From: an uncultured Clostridium sp.
GTDB lineage: Bacteria; Bacillota; Clostridia; TANB77; CAG-508
Reading direction: 5' to 3'
DNA length: 59,209 nucleotides
Assembly: GCA_947565445.1 (NCBI GenBank)
Contig: CANOGC010000003.1
Span: 1 to 59,209, forward strand
How positions within the stretch are numbered: position 1 is the first letter of the stretch; each line of letters opens with the position of its first letter. This document shows positions 8,976-17,765 of the stretch, one piece after another. A program made the translations under genes and the position numbers. The notes beneath the pieces were generated by a model. That model was not told the origin of the DNA. It ran no database searches and saw only the letters and a program-made list of their open reading frames with translations.

Positions 8976-9138
8976 AATACAGACCCTTTTATGTAGATTT
9001 AAAAACATAAAATGTGAAAATATGCAAAAACAATATATAAAAAGCGTGAAACTTTTCATTAAAATATGTATTAAAAACGTGAAAGCAAATTGATTTTTAT
9101 AAAAAAGTAGTATATACTATTAATATGGAGGTATTGCT

Positions 9139-10440
9139 ATGGAAAGAAAAATTTATCAAGAGTTAATAAATTGGAAAAATACCAATATTCAAAAACCATT
9201 AATGGTAATTGGTGCAAGACAAATAGGAAAAACATATATTATAAATGAATTTTGCAAAAATGAATTTGAAAATTATATATATATAAATTTATTAGAACAT
9301 TCTGAAGTAATAAAAATATTTAAAGAAGAGATCAATACATTAGATAAATTTAAGAGAATGAAAATATATTTAGATATTGACATTAATCCAAAAAATACAA
9401 TAATATTTTTTGATGAAATACAAGAATCTGAAGAATTAATAAGTGCATTAAAGTATTTTAATGAAAGCGAAGAACCTTTCAAAATAATATGTGCAGGAAG
9501 TTTATTAGGAGTAAAACTAAAAAGAATGCATTCTTCTTTTCCAGTTGGTAAAGTAAAAATGTTAAATATGTATCCGATGGACTTTGAAGAATTTTTAATG
9601 GCTAATGGAAATTGTGCTCTTATTGACGAAATAAGAAATTGTTATGAGAAGAATATTGCAATGGATTCTGTATTACATAGTAAAGCTTTAGATTTATATA
9701 GATTATATTTATGTGTTGGAGGAATGCCAGAATCTATAAACAATTTAATTGCCAATGATAAAGATATTTTAAAATATGATAAAAGCATTATCGAAGATAT
9801 TTATCAATCATACTTAAATGATATGAATAAGTATGTTGAAAATAAATTTGAAGCTAGCAAAATAGAATCTATATATAAATCTATTCCTTCACAACTAGGA
9901 AATCAAAGTAATAAATTTCAATATGGAAAAATATCATCAAATGCTAGAAAAAGAGATTATGAAACAGCATTAAACTGGCTTCTTTCTAGTACAATGGTTC
10001 ACAAATGTCCTATATTAAATAAAGTAGAAATTCCACCATTAGGTTTTATTATAGATGATCATTTTAAACTATATTTAAGTGATGTAGGTATATTATTAAA
10101 TATGCTACAAATAAAATATAATGATATTATATTAGATACTCTTTTACAATATAAAGGTATTATTGCAGAAAACTATGTTGCAACACAATTAATAGCAAAT
10201 AAAAATTCTTTAATATATTGGGAGTCAGGCAATCAAGCTGAAGTAGATTTTATACTATATAATGATGATGGAATAATACCTATTGAGGTAAAAGCTGATG
10301 ATAATGTTGGAAGTAAAAGTCTTAATGTTTATATGAAAAGATATAATCCTAAATATGCTATAAGAATTTCAACTAAGAATTTTGGAATAGCTAATAACAT
10401 AAAATCTATACCACTTTATGCTACATTTTTAATAAAATAG
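9139..10440 (+). CDS. AAA+ ATPase with DUF4143 domain
   Basis: 433 residues behind GGAGGT. The N-terminal ATPase has Walker A GARQIGKT (about residues 24-31) and Walker B IIFFDEIQ; sensor-like CAGSLLG follows. The C-terminal DUF4143 domain ends in a nuclease-like signature, GNQAEVDFILY ... PIEVKAD (PD-(D/E)xK pattern). This family is abundant and mobile in gut Firmicutes; its function is unknown and defence or regulatory roles have been suggested. It is flanked by imperfect direct repeats. Confidence 0.9.
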   Translation: MERKIYQELINWKNTNIQKPLMVIGARQIGKTYIINEFCKNEFENYIYINLLEHSEVIKIFKEEINTLDKFKRMKIYLDIDINPKNTIIFFDEIQESEELISALKYFNESEEPFKIICAGSLLGVKLKRMHSSFPVGKVKMLNMYPMDFEEFLMANGNCALIDEIRNCYEKNIAMDSVLHSKALDLYRLYLCVGGMPESINNLIANDKDILKYDKSIIEDIYQSYLNDMNKYVENKFEASKIESIYKSIPSQLGNQSNKFQYGKISSNARKRDYETALNWLLSSTMVHKCPILNKVEIPPLGFIIDDHFKLYLSDVGILLNMLQIKYNDIILDTLLQYKGIIAENYVATQLIANKNSLIYWESGNQAEVDFILYNDDGIIPIEVKADDNVGSKSLNVYMKRYNPKYAIRISTKNFGIANNIKSIPLYATFLIK

Positions 10441-10459
10441 CTATAATTGATATAGCTAA

Positions 10460-10654
10460 ATGCATCTTAAATATAATATCCTTTATGGTAAGAAAACTTT
10501 TTTCAAAGAATATATAGTAAGTAATGTAAAAAATTACAATATAATAGATATAAATTTTAACTCATTGGATTTTGAAAACTTAAAGGAATATCACAAGTTA
10601 AATGAATATATAGGGCAAAGATATAAAAAAGGAATAGCAGAATTTCAAAAATAG
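10460..10654 (+). CDS. Doubtful small ORF after the ATPase gene
   Basis: 64 codons beginning MHLKYNILYGKKTFF. There is no convincing ribosome binding site and no recognised family. The composition is like coding sequence here (basic, Asn-rich), so it may be a remnant of a larger gene. Confidence 0.3.
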   Translation: MHLKYNILYGKKTFFKEYIVSNVKNYNIIDINFNSLDFENLKEYHKLNEYIGQRYKKGIAEFQK

Positions 10655-10676
10655 GACTATATTCATATGGTTCTAT

Positions 10677-10711
10677 TTTTGATCCTATTTCTATTTGCAC
10701 AAAACTTTGAT
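10677..10711 (+). repeat. Direct repeat copy B flanking the AAA ATPase gene
   Basis: The counterpart of the repeat at 8941-8975, with five differences. It lies directly ahead of the long inverted repeat that separates this region from rho. Confidence 0.6.
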
Positions 10712-10720
10712 TTTGTGTAA

Positions 10721-10797
10721 AGTAATATAATTATAAATGATAAGCAGAAATATTCGTTTTTCTCTTCTCTCTGCTTATCATTTATAATTATATTACT
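10721..10797. terminator. Long perfect inverted repeat / bidirectional terminator after rho
   Basis: A 27-bp perfect stem: 10721-10747 (ends GATAAGCAG) pairs with 10771-10797 (begins CTGCTTATC). The loop is 23 bases and T-rich. Such a long perfect stem exceeds what termination needs and could be a double-stranded RNA processing site. Confidence 0.7.
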
Positions 10798-10801
10798 CAT
10801 T

Positions 10802-12133
10802 CTATTTAAATTGTTTTAAGAATATTTCCATTCTTATTAAGAAATCTGCATTTGTTTTTGTTGCAACTAATTGGCTTAGTAATTGTTCTGTTACTTCAGA
10901 TGCTGGCATTGATGATAATGCTTTTCTTAATGCAAATACTGTTTCTTGTTCTTTTGGGTTAAGAAGTAAATCTTCACGTCTTGTACCAGATTTATTAATA
11001 TCAATTGCAGGAAAAATACGTTTTTCTGATAATGAACGGTCTAAGTGAACCTCCATATTACCTGTTCCCTTAAATTCCTCAAAAATAACCTCGTCCATTC
11101 TACTTCCTGTTTCTATTAATGCAGATGCTAATATAGTTAAGCTTCCCCCATTTTCTATGTTTCTTGCTGCTCCAAAGAATTTTTTTGGTTTGTGTAATGC
11201 ACTTGGGTCAAAACCTCCAGATAGAGTTCTTCCTGAAGATGGGATTACCAAGTTGTATGCTCTTGCAAGTCTTGTAATACTATCTAATAATATAACAACA
11301 TCTTTATTTTGCTCTATTAATCTTTTTGCACGTTCTAATACCATTTCTGCAACTTTTACATGATGCTCTGGTAGTTCATCAAAAGTAGAATAAATAACTT
11401 CTCCTTGAATTGAACGTTTCATGTCTGTAACTTCTTCTGGTCTTTCATCAATTAATAAAACAATTAATTCTACTTCTGGATTGTTTGCACTAATACTATT
11501 TGCTATTTTCTTTAATAAAGTTGTTTTACCTACTTTAGGCGGCGCCACAATCATTCCTCTCTGTCCTTTTCCTATTGGAGAGATTAGATCAATAAGACGC
11601 ATTGCATATTCATTTGATGTAGTTTCTAAGCGTATTCTTTCTTGTGGGTAAATTGGAATTAAGTCATCAAAACTTTTTCTTCTATAAGCTTTTTCAGGTG
11701 CTTCTCCATTTACTTCTCCAACAAAAATAAGAGCGGGAAATTTTTCTCCTTCTTTAGGTTGACGTGATATACCTTTTATTCTATCACCTGTATTTAGTTT
11801 AAATCTTCTAATTTGAACTGGTGAGATATAGATGTCATTTGGGGTAGATAAATAGTTATCTCCTCGTAAAAATCCATATCCATCTGGTAAAACTTCTAAT
11901 ATACCTTCTGCAATTTTGTCTTCTTCACTTGTAACTTTATATTCTCCTTGTGGCTTATATTGAGGTGTTACTTCTTCTTTTTGAGTGTTTTCTGTTTTAG
12001 TAGCTTGTGCTTCTTTTTCTGTTTCTGTTAATACTTGTACTAATTCTTCTTTTTTTAGTTTAGAAATATTTTTAATCTCCTTTTCTTTTGCAACTTCTTT
12101 TAATTCTGTAAGTGACATATTTTCATAGTTCAT
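10802..12133 (-). CDS. rho: Transcription termination factor Rho
   Basis: 443 residues from the ATG at 12133 behind AAAGGAG. The N-terminal SAP-like helix pair ([20 protein letters not shown]) and a short charged linker precede the cold-shock-type RNA-binding domain ([27 protein letters not shown]). The RecA-like motor has Walker [14 protein letters not shown], Walker [17 protein letters not shown], and the secondary RNA-binding loop [16 protein letters not shown]. It terminates untranslated transcripts as a hexameric helicase. In a genome with frequent frameshifts, Rho would act on mRNAs whose translation ends early. No in-frame CGG occurs. Confidence 0.97.
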   Translation of the reverse strand: MNYENMSLTELKEVAKEKEIKNISKLKKEELVQVLTETEKEAQATKTENTQKEEVTPQYKPQGEYKVTSEEDKIAEGILEVLPDGYGFLRGDNYLSTPNDIYISPVQIRRFKLNTGDRIKGISRQPKEGEKFPALIFVGEVNGEAPEKAYRRKSFDDLIPIYPQERIRLETTSNEYAMRLIDLISPIGKGQRGMIVAPPKVGKTTLLKKIANSISANNPEVELIVLLIDERPEEVTDMKRSIQGEVIYSTFDELPEHHVKVAEMVLERAKRLIEQNKDVVILLDSITRLARAYNLVIPSSGRTLSGGFDPSALHKPKKFFGAARNIENGGSLTILASALIETGSRMDEVIFEEFKGTGNMEVHLDRSLSEKRIFPAIDINKSGTRREDLLLNPKEQETVFALRKALSSMPASEVTEQLLSQLVATKTNADFLIRMEIFLKQFK

Positions 12134-12311
12134 ATGTTTTTCTCCTTTCACTATTTTAAAGCAACTATATTTTATCACATTATTTGTAATAACTCTAGTA
12201 AAATTTGTATTTATTTCTAATTATTGGAAATAATAAGAATTAATTATAAGCGAATTATTGATAAAATAAAATTATTATAAGCAAATAATGTACAAAAATA
12301 TAATATGTATA

Positions 12312-12584
12312 TTATTTGCTTATATCAACATATACCCTTTCATTTGGTAAATACATATCTAACTTTTCACGAGCTAGTTGTTCAATATATCCTGGTGAAC
12401 TGATATTTTCTTTTGTTTCTAATAAACTTTCTCTATATGCTTCTTGCTTTTCTATTTTTTCTCTTAAAGCAATTTGTTCATTATTGTATGCATTTAACGA
12501 TTTTTGTTGATTTATAAATGTAATAGATACATATAGTATAACAGCAAGAATACATAACTTTTTTCCTAATTTTTTTATTTTCAT
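12312..12584 (-). CDS. divIC: Septum formation initiator, DivIC/FtsB family
   Basis: 90 residues from the ATG at 12584, with GGAGAG 10 bases upstream. A short cytoplasmic N-terminus and one membrane helix (LGKKLCILAVILYVSITF) precede a coiled coil (ALREKIEKQEAYRESLLETKEN) and the family motif GYIEQLAREKLDMYLPNE. It bridges FtsL and the divisome. The order yabP-yabQ-divIC is the classic Firmicutes arrangement, which supports the name over FtsL. Confidence 0.88.
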   Translation of the reverse strand: MKIKKLGKKLCILAVILYVSITFINQQKSLNAYNNEQIALREKIEKQEAYRESLLETKENISSPGYIEQLAREKLDMYLPNERVYVDISK

Positions 12585-12679
12585 ATGTACGTTACTCTCC
12601 AATTTTATCCAATAGTCTATAATTCCTTATGCAAATCTACTCTTTTATATTTTTCTACGTAAACTTCAAAAATCCCTCT

Positions 12680-13172
12680 TTATTTGCTTTGTTTTTGTAA
12701 TTTTTTAGAAAATTTTTGTAGATTTATTATTTTAAAGTTACTTTTGGCAAAAATAGTTCGAATATTGATAAATATAAAAGAAATTGGTCGAAACAATATC
12801 TTTCTGAATATTTTAAATATTAATTTTAGTGGATATAGTAATATATTTATTGTTTTTGCTATTATTTCTTTTAAGAATGAAATAATACTTACACTAACTT
12901 TAATAAAGAATTTGCTAATTGTTAATATGTATAATAGTATTCCTATAAGAATACCTAAAAAAATGTAAAAACGTATTTCTCCGGTTATTGTATATAAAAA
13001 TGAAATATAGTGTTATTATGCCTGCAATTATCCAAAACAAAATGTCCTCTATATATGTAATCACATCGGAAGTTTTAAAGGATTTACGGGCAATTCTAAA
13101 GCAATCAAATAGAATTCCATTTATGATTCCATTTATAATAAAAATAATAAATGTATAGGCTTGGTTATTCAT
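12680..13172 (-). CDS. yabQ: Spore cortex protein YabQ (one CGG +1 site)
   Basis: Begins MNNQAYTFIIFIINGIING at 13172. The zero frame carries an in-frame CGG at codon 64 (12983-12981, AAC CGG A). Skipping the C gives NNGEIRFYIFLGILIGILLY and continues to a stop at 12680-12682, a 163-residue membrane protein of the right size. YabQ has several membrane helices and is needed for cortex peptidoglycan during sporulation. In zero frame the tail becomes basic and non-hydrophobic, which breaks the membrane topology. It lies between yabP and divIC, the conserved order. Confidence 0.85.
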
Positions 13173-13188
13173 TATGTTTTCACCTTTT

Positions 13189-13485
13189 CTATTTAAAGAT
13201 TTTACCTAAAAGGCTCCCAGTTTTTTTATCCATTTCTTTTTCACTGTACCCCATATTATAAATATCACCTTCAACTACTACTTCTGATGTATCTATACTA
13301 AGTTTATTAATTCTTAGGTCTTCTCCTTTAATAGTTAATAAACCAAGTTCTGTTTCGATAATTACAATTTGGTCATCAAAGCTTAGTACATCAAGAACTC
13401 CAGAAATACTTAGTTTTCCTCTATTTTCTAGTACAAGATTTTGTACAACATTACTTGTTAGTCCTTTTCTTTCTTCTAATGTCAT
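13189..13485 (-). CDS. yabP: Sporulation protein YabP
   Basis: 98 residues beginning MTLEERKGLTSNVVQNLVLE. The YabP/YqfC fold is recognisable by ENRGKLSISGVLDVLSFDDQ and a repeated beta-strand pattern ending in YSEKEMDKKTGSLLGKIF. YabP supports cortex formation in the mother cell, probably at the outer forespore membrane. It is 16 bases upstream of yabQ and co-transcribed with it. Confidence 0.88.
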   Translation of the reverse strand: MTLEERKGLTSNVVQNLVLENRGKLSISGVLDVLSFDDQIVIIETELGLLTIKGEDLRINKLSIDTSEVVVEGDIYNMGYSEKEMDKKTGSLLGKIFK

Positions 13486-13662
13486 AAATCCTTTCCCCCA
13501 TTCACTTTTTTAGTCTAAATTATATATATTCAGAACTTGCCCATCTTAGAACTGATGAAGCCATAAATTCACGAAAAAGACACAAAAAAGGGCACAGTGG
13601 TGTCATGTCTTTAGGGTATTCCCACAAACAATGCCCCTACATGTAAACATTTTTATAAACAC
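13486..13662. other. Intergenic region with repeat-like sequence
   Basis: About 175 bases without a gene between yabP and lysC. It includes TGCCCCTACATGT (13632-13644), which in reverse matches the ACATGTAGGGGC core also found near 15022 and 48462, so it is probably a degenerate copy of that interspersed repeat. Confidence 0.4.
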
Positions 13663-13691
13663 AAGAAACTGTTTCTAGATTGAAACAGTTT
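13663..13691 (-). terminator. Terminator overlapping the lysC stop codon
   Basis: The stem AAACTGTTT / AAACAGTTT overlaps the last codons of lysC; T-rich sequence follows on the minus strand. Confidence 0.6.
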
Positions 13692-14899
13692 CTTTCATGA
13701 ATGTATTATGAATTTCGTTCATAGCAGTTTCTGCCACATTATTATTTACTAATACTGAAATTTTAATTTCAGAAGTTGAAATCATGTGCATATTTATATT
13801 GTTTTCGTATAGAACTTCAAATAATGTTGCTGCAACACCAGGGTTATTACCAATTCCAACACCAACTATTGATATTTTTGAAAGCCCTTCACTTGATTTT
13901 ATTTCATTAATATCAAATGTATCTGCATTTTTGTGTAATAGTTCTAGTGCTAATTCTAAGTTTTTTTCTTTAATTGTAAATGATATATCTTTTTCCATAT
14001 GTTCACCAAATGCTTGAACTATAATATCTACGTTTATATCAAAATCTGCAAGTAGTTTAAATACTTTGTAAATTCGTCCAATTTTATGATTTTTTCCAAC
14101 TAATGTAATACGCACAATATGGTCTTCTTTTGCTACTCCTGTTATGCATAGTTCTTCCATGCATTCCTTTTTACATACTAATGTACCTCGAGATTCGTCT
14201 TCAAAAGTTGATTTTACATATATAGGAACATCATATTTCTTTCCTATTTCTACACATCTATTGTGTAATACTTTTGCACCAAGACTTGCAAGTTCTAACA
14301 TTTCATCATATGATATTGTATCTATTTTAGAAACATCTTTTACAATTCTTGGGTCAGCTGAAAAGATACCATCTACATCTGTGTAAATATCACATTTTTC
14401 TGCATTTAAGGCTGCTGCTAATGCTACTGCTGTTGTATCTGAGCCTCCCCTTCCAAATGTAGTTATATTCAAATCTTCATCTATTCCTTGGAATCCTGCT
14501 ACAACAACAATTTTCCTTTGGTCTAAATCATTTTTAATTCTATCTGTACAAACTTCTTTTATTCTTGCATTTCCGTTTATTCCATTTGTTATAATTGGTA
14601 TTTGCCATCCTGTATATGATATTGCATTATATCCCATTTTTTGTAGGCACATACATAATTTTGCAATAGTTATTTGTTCTCCTGTTGAAACTAATACATC
14701 ATGTTCTCTCTTGCTAGGTGAAGTAGTAATTTCTGCTTCCTCTGAAATAAGTTTATCTGTTGTTTTTCCGTTGTGCTGATACAACTACTACCATATCATT
14801 TCCTTTTTCATATTCTTTAATAATATGACGACAGACTCTAAATAATTTATCTGTGTCTGCTACAGAACTTCCTCCAAATTTTTGTACTATAATTGCCAT
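13675..14899 (-). CDS. lysC: Aspartokinase (one CGG +1 site)
   Basis: The start ATG at 14899 begins MAIIVQKFGGSSVADTDK, the catalytic KFGG motif. At codon 44 (14770-14768) CAA CGG A must shift +1 to give VVVSAQGKTTDKLI, the conserved SAxGKTTD kinase motif; in zero frame translation stops within a few codons. The joined protein has 407 residues, typical for the family. Later motifs include GRGGSDTTAVALAAALNA and DVDGIFSADPRIV. Two C-terminal ACT domains are evident (ITGVAKEDHIVRITL, ISIVGVGIGNNPGVAATLF), so feedback control by lysine and/or threonine is expected. Its position may link it to the diaminopimelate/dipicolinate supply. No lysine riboswitch is visible upstream. Confidence 0.92.
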
Positions 14900-15021
14900 A
14901 ATTTGGCACCTTCTTTTTCTTAAAGTGTAAATGACATTTAAGTCTAAACATCACTATACTATATAGTATATTATTTGTTATTTATAAAGTTTCTTATTTT
15001 ATAAAAAAATGCTATTTTACA

Positions 15022-15047
15022 TATGTAGGGGCGAACATTGATTGTCC
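15022..15047 (+). repeat. Interspersed repeat, TGTAGGGGCGA type
   Basis: ATGTAGGGGCGAACATTGAT at 15023-15042 shares its core with 48462-48490 (minus strand, inside the prepilin gene start) and with 13632-13644. This type of short GC-rich mobile repeat is common in gut Clostridia. Confidence 0.5.
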
Positions 15048-15063
15048 ACATAGCAAAGCCTTT

Positions 15064-16172
15064 TTATGGGTTCAAATCCATCTTTAAATAACTTTCTAAA
15101 AACCCATTTATTTCTCCATCCATAACAGCTGAAACATTTCCTGTTTCATAATTTGTCCTATGGTCTTTTACTAATGTATATGGACAAAATACATATGAAC
15201 GAATTTGACTTCCCCATGCAATGTCCCTTTGCTCTCCTTTTAGTTCTGAAATTTCTTCTTTATGCTCTTTTTCTTTTAAATCTAATAATTTTGATTTTAG
15301 CATCTTCATCGCAGTTTCTCTATTTTGTATTTGAGACCTTTCTGTTTGGCAAGAAACCACAGTGTTTGTAGGGATATGAGTAATACGTACAGCTGAATCG
15401 GTTTTGTTTATATGTTGCCCACCTGCTCCGTGATGCACGATAAGTATCTATTCTTAAATCTTCTGGATTAATTTCTATATCTATATCGTCTGTAATTTCT
15501 GGTAATACTTCTACTGATGCAAAAGATGTATGGCGTCTTCCCCCTGCATCAAATGGTGAAATACGTACTAGTCTATGTACACCTATTTCTGCTTTTAAAT
15601 AACCATATGCATTTTCTCCATTTATTAGAAAAGTGACACTCTTTATTCCTGCTTCTTCACCTTCTAAATAGTCTAACTCTTTTACAGAATATCCATTGGC
15701 ATTTGCCCATCTTGTATACATTCTATATAACATTTCTGCCCAGTCTTGTGATTCTGTTCCTCCTGCTCCTGGATGTAAGGTTACAATTGCATTATTTATA
15801 TCATATTTCCCTGATAGTAAAGTTTCTATTTCAAATTTTTCTAAATCATGTTGTAATACTTTAGTATTTTTTAAAAGTTCTTTTCCTAATTCATTATCTT
15901 CTTCTAGTAATAAAAGATCATTTAATTCTTGTAAGTTTTTTATTTCTTCATTAAGATTCGTAAATTTTGTATATTTGTTCTTTAAAGATTTCATTTCTTG
16001 TAATACAATACTAGATGTTTTACTATCATTCCAAAATCCTTCTTGCATAGTTTTACTCTCTAATTCCTCTATCCTACTTGTTACTACATTTAAGTCAAAG
16101 AGACTCACCAATACTTTCAATTCTTTTTGCTAAAAGGGTTAATTCTCGTTTATTTTCTTCTAATTCAATCAT
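15064..16172 (-). CDS. prfB: Peptide chain release factor 2 with two +1 recoding sites
   Basis: The start ATG at 16172 sits behind GGAGG. The first 24 codons end at ESL TGA C, the well-known autoregulatory site where RF2 level decides between termination and +1 shift into [13 protein letters not shown]. Further on, TCA CGG A (15430-15428) needs a second +1 shift to give [19 protein letters not shown], which contains the universal GGQ peptidyl-hydrolysis motif. In zero frame the GGQ is lost. The joined protein is 368 residues, the normal RF2 length, ending [14 protein letters not shown]2 releases at UGA and UAA. Making RF2 here therefore depends both on RF2 shortage and on the CGG event. Confidence 0.95.
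16094..16103 (-). promoter_or_regulatory. prfB: Classic RF2 programmed +1 frameshift site
   Basis: On the minus strand TCT CTT TGA C, the universal RF2 site: slippery CTT, poor-context UGA, C following. It is preceded by GGTGAG, a possible internal Shine-Dalgarno stimulator, four bases ahead of CTT. Confidence 0.95.
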
Positions 16173-16308
16173 TTCTTCAAGCCTCCTTTACTTCTAGTAT
16201 TTTATAACACTAATAAAAAGATGTCAAATAAATTTTAAACGGTCATGCACTTTTTATTTTTCAAAACATATAATTCTTTGTATAAGTCAATTTTGGAGGT
16301 GCTATAAT

Positions 16309-17007
16309 ATGCTTGCCCTTACGTTATCAGGATTTTTAGCCTTTTTAAAAAGTGCTATTTTCGTTGTTGGATACATACAAAGTAGTAATTTGTTTCCAGA
16401 GCCACTTTCTTCAGAAGAGGAAAAAAGTTGTATTGAAAGGATGCAAAATGGTGATGAGGAAGCTCGTAATATATTAATTGAAAGAAACTTAAGATTAGTT
16501 GCTCATATTAGTAAAAAATATGCTACTACAAATATTGACCAAGATGATTTAATTTCTATTGGTACTATTGGTTTAATTAAAGGAATAAATAGCTTTAAAC
16601 CAGACAAAAATATACGACTTGCTACATATGCTGCAAGATGTATCGAAAATGAGATACTAATGTTTTTACGTTCTAGTAAAAAAACAAAGTCTGAGGTATA
16701 TTTGAATGAGCCTATTGGAAAAGACAAAGATGATAATGAGGTTACTTTAATGGAAGTATTAGAAACAGACGATAAATCTATTGAAGATGAGATTGATTTA
16801 AAGATGAAAGTAAAGAAGCTTTATGAAAAGATGAAAGAGACTTTAAAAGATAGAGAAAAAACAATTCTAGAGTTACGTTTTGGATTAAATGGCACTAAAC
16901 CCAAAACCCAAAATGAAATTGCCTCTATGATGGGGATTTCTCGTTCATATGTTTCAAGAATTGAAACAAAAGCAATGGGTAAATTAAGCAAAGAATTACA
17001 AGAATAA
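16309..17007 (+). CDS. sigK: Sporulation sigma factor SigK, uninterrupted
   Basis: 232 residues. The N-terminus (MLALTLSGFLAFLKSAIFVV) is the hydrophobic pro-sequence typical of pro-SigK, removed in the mother cell by SpoIVFB. Region 2 (NLRLVAHISKKYATTNIDQDDLIS) and region 2.4 (RLATYAARCIENEILMFLR) follow, then region 4 with the helix-turn-helix GISRSYVSRIETKAMGKL. The gene is intact here, with no skin element, unlike several Bacillus and Clostridium species. It directs late mother-cell genes such as coat proteins and, in many species, dpaAB, whose 3' part lies at 3722. RBS is GGAGGTG. Confidence 0.95.
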   Translation: MLALTLSGFLAFLKSAIFVVGYIQSSNLFPEPLSSEEEKSCIERMQNGDEEARNILIERNLRLVAHISKKYATTNIDQDDLISIGTIGLIKGINSFKPDKNIRLATYAARCIENEILMFLRSSKKTKSEVYLNEPIGKDKDDNEVTLMEVLETDDKSIEDEIDLKMKVKKLYEKMKETLKDREKTILELRFGLNGTKPKTQNEIASMMGISRSYVSRIETKAMGKLSKELQE

Positions 17008-17092
17008 AAAATAAAAGCTCTAATTAATTTGAAAAAATATTATATAGTTATGTATTTTTAAAGGATTTTTGCATAAAATATACTATCATTTG

Positions 17093-17121
17093 TTGACAAA
17101 TGTTTAGGAAAACTGTATAAT
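17093..17121 (+). promoter_or_regulatory. Perfect consensus SigA promoter
   Basis: TTGACA (17093-17098), exactly 17 bases, TATAAT (17116-17121). Perfect promoters are rare and usually drive stable RNAs. Nothing protein-coding starts for 360 bases, but a compact structured RNA candidate lies directly downstream. Confidence 0.75.
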
Positions 17122-17127
17122 TAAGTT

Positions 17128-17204
17128 ACAGATCACAATAATGAACGGTGTAGCACCACGTAGGTGTGTCGGATTAGTAACTAATCCCATCGTTCATTTT
17201 ATTT
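17128..17204 (+). ncRNA. Candidate small RNA with three-way junction
   Basis: Starting about 7 bases after the perfect -10 box. An outer 8-bp stem AATGAACG (17140-17147) / CGTTCATT (17191-17198) encloses a CACC/GGTG hairpin and a 7-bp hairpin GGATTAG-TAA-CTAATCC (17171-17187), then a T-rich tail (TTTTATTTAT). That is what a small terminated transcript of about 75 nt should look like. It is not a tRNA: no T-arm or anticodon arm can be drawn. It overlaps the stop of the opposite DUF3800 remnant. Function unknown. Confidence 0.5.
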
Positions 17205-17480
17205 ATATAATTTTATTCCTGCACCATCTATATTATTATTATGTTTTCTTATTGATGGCTTTAATATTTCAAAAAATGTATTATCACTATTTTCATATTT
17301 TCTAAATATTGCTCCTGCACAAAAATCTGCTATTTGTACACCTGCACTATAATTAGAATCTACAAATATTAAACTATCACAAAAATTAGGAAATTTAACA
17401 AAATGTGTTCCCATATTTTTTGCTCTTAAATATGAAATCTGTAAATTATTATCTAATCTATTGTTTTTAGAAAGGAGATA
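17199..17480 (-). pseudogene. DUF3800-like gene remnant (C-terminal fragment)
   Basis: About 93 codons of coherent protein sequence ending at 17199: NNLQISYLRAKNMGTHFVKF and the DUF3800 C-terminal signature SAGVQIADFCAGAIFRKYE. The reading frame continues upstream only as the shadow of the small plus-strand ORF at 17486, so the N-terminal two thirds have been lost, apparently at a junction with that sequence. DUF3800 proteins are RNase H-like and often linked to phage or defence loci. I regard this as a truncated remnant. Confidence 0.6.
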
Positions 17481-17485
17481 AGAAT

Positions 17486-17698
17486 ATGTTATATTTTTAT
17501 AGTTGGATAGCAAAGGTAGAAGGACGGTCAGATTTGTACGGTCAAGATTCGGTTGATTTAATATCACCAATAGAAACTTGTGACACGTTTGCAGGGATTT
17601 GTACTATTCTCAGAAAAGAAATTGTTGAAAAAGTACAAAAAGACATTCCAGAGATAACATCAAACTGCATCGTTTTTACTGCATTCAATCGGCTGTAA
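17486..17698 (+). CDS. Small phage-like protein with an unshifted in-frame CGG
   Basis: 70 codons behind AGAAAGGAG: MLYFYSWIAKVEG, then CGG at codon 14 (17525-17527), then SDLYGQDSVDLISPIETCD and a tail ending ITSNCIVFTAFNRL. The tail pattern resembles short hypothetical proteins of phages. In zero frame the ORF is complete and looks coding on both sides of the CGG. If the C is skipped, a second CGG comes into frame at 17550 and a stop follows at once, giving only about 22 residues. This is the single case in the window where the CGG rule gives a worse product. The gene is probably a recent or decaying import next to the DUF3800 remnant. Confidence 0.5.
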   Translation: MLYFYSWIAKVEGRSDLYGQDSVDLISPIETCDTFAGICTILRKEIVEKVQKDIPEITSNCIVFTAFNRL

Positions 17699-17714
17699 AT
17701 TGTAGTAAATGAAG

Positions 17715-17750
17715 ACACACCAGATAGCAATTATAGTCTGGTGTCTTTTC
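17715..17750. terminator. Bidirectional terminator
   Basis: ACACCAGA (17717-17724) pairs with TCTGGTGT (17737-17744), followed by CTTTTC on the plus strand. It sits between the small ORF and the convergent acyltransferase gene. Confidence 0.6.
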
Positions 17751-17765
17751 ATATATATATCATTA

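Noticed and set aside
12684-12968. Plus-strand ORF of 94 codons
   Set aside because: It is antisense to the frameshifted 3' part of yabQ and has no RBS.
14900-15063. Lysine riboswitch or T-box ahead of lysC
   Set aside because: The upstream region is short and AT-rich and shows none of the conserved elements.
16094-16103. In-frame TGA in prfB as a nonsense mutation
   Set aside because: It is the universal RF2 autoregulatory frameshift site CTT TGA C.
16309-17007. skin-type interruption of sigK
   Set aside because: The sigK reading frame is continuous from the pro-sequence to the final helix-turn-helix.
17140-17198. Unusual tRNA that might read CGG
   Set aside because: The outer stem looks like an acceptor stem, but no T-arm, anticodon arm or CCA context can be drawn, and the inner hairpin loops are too small.
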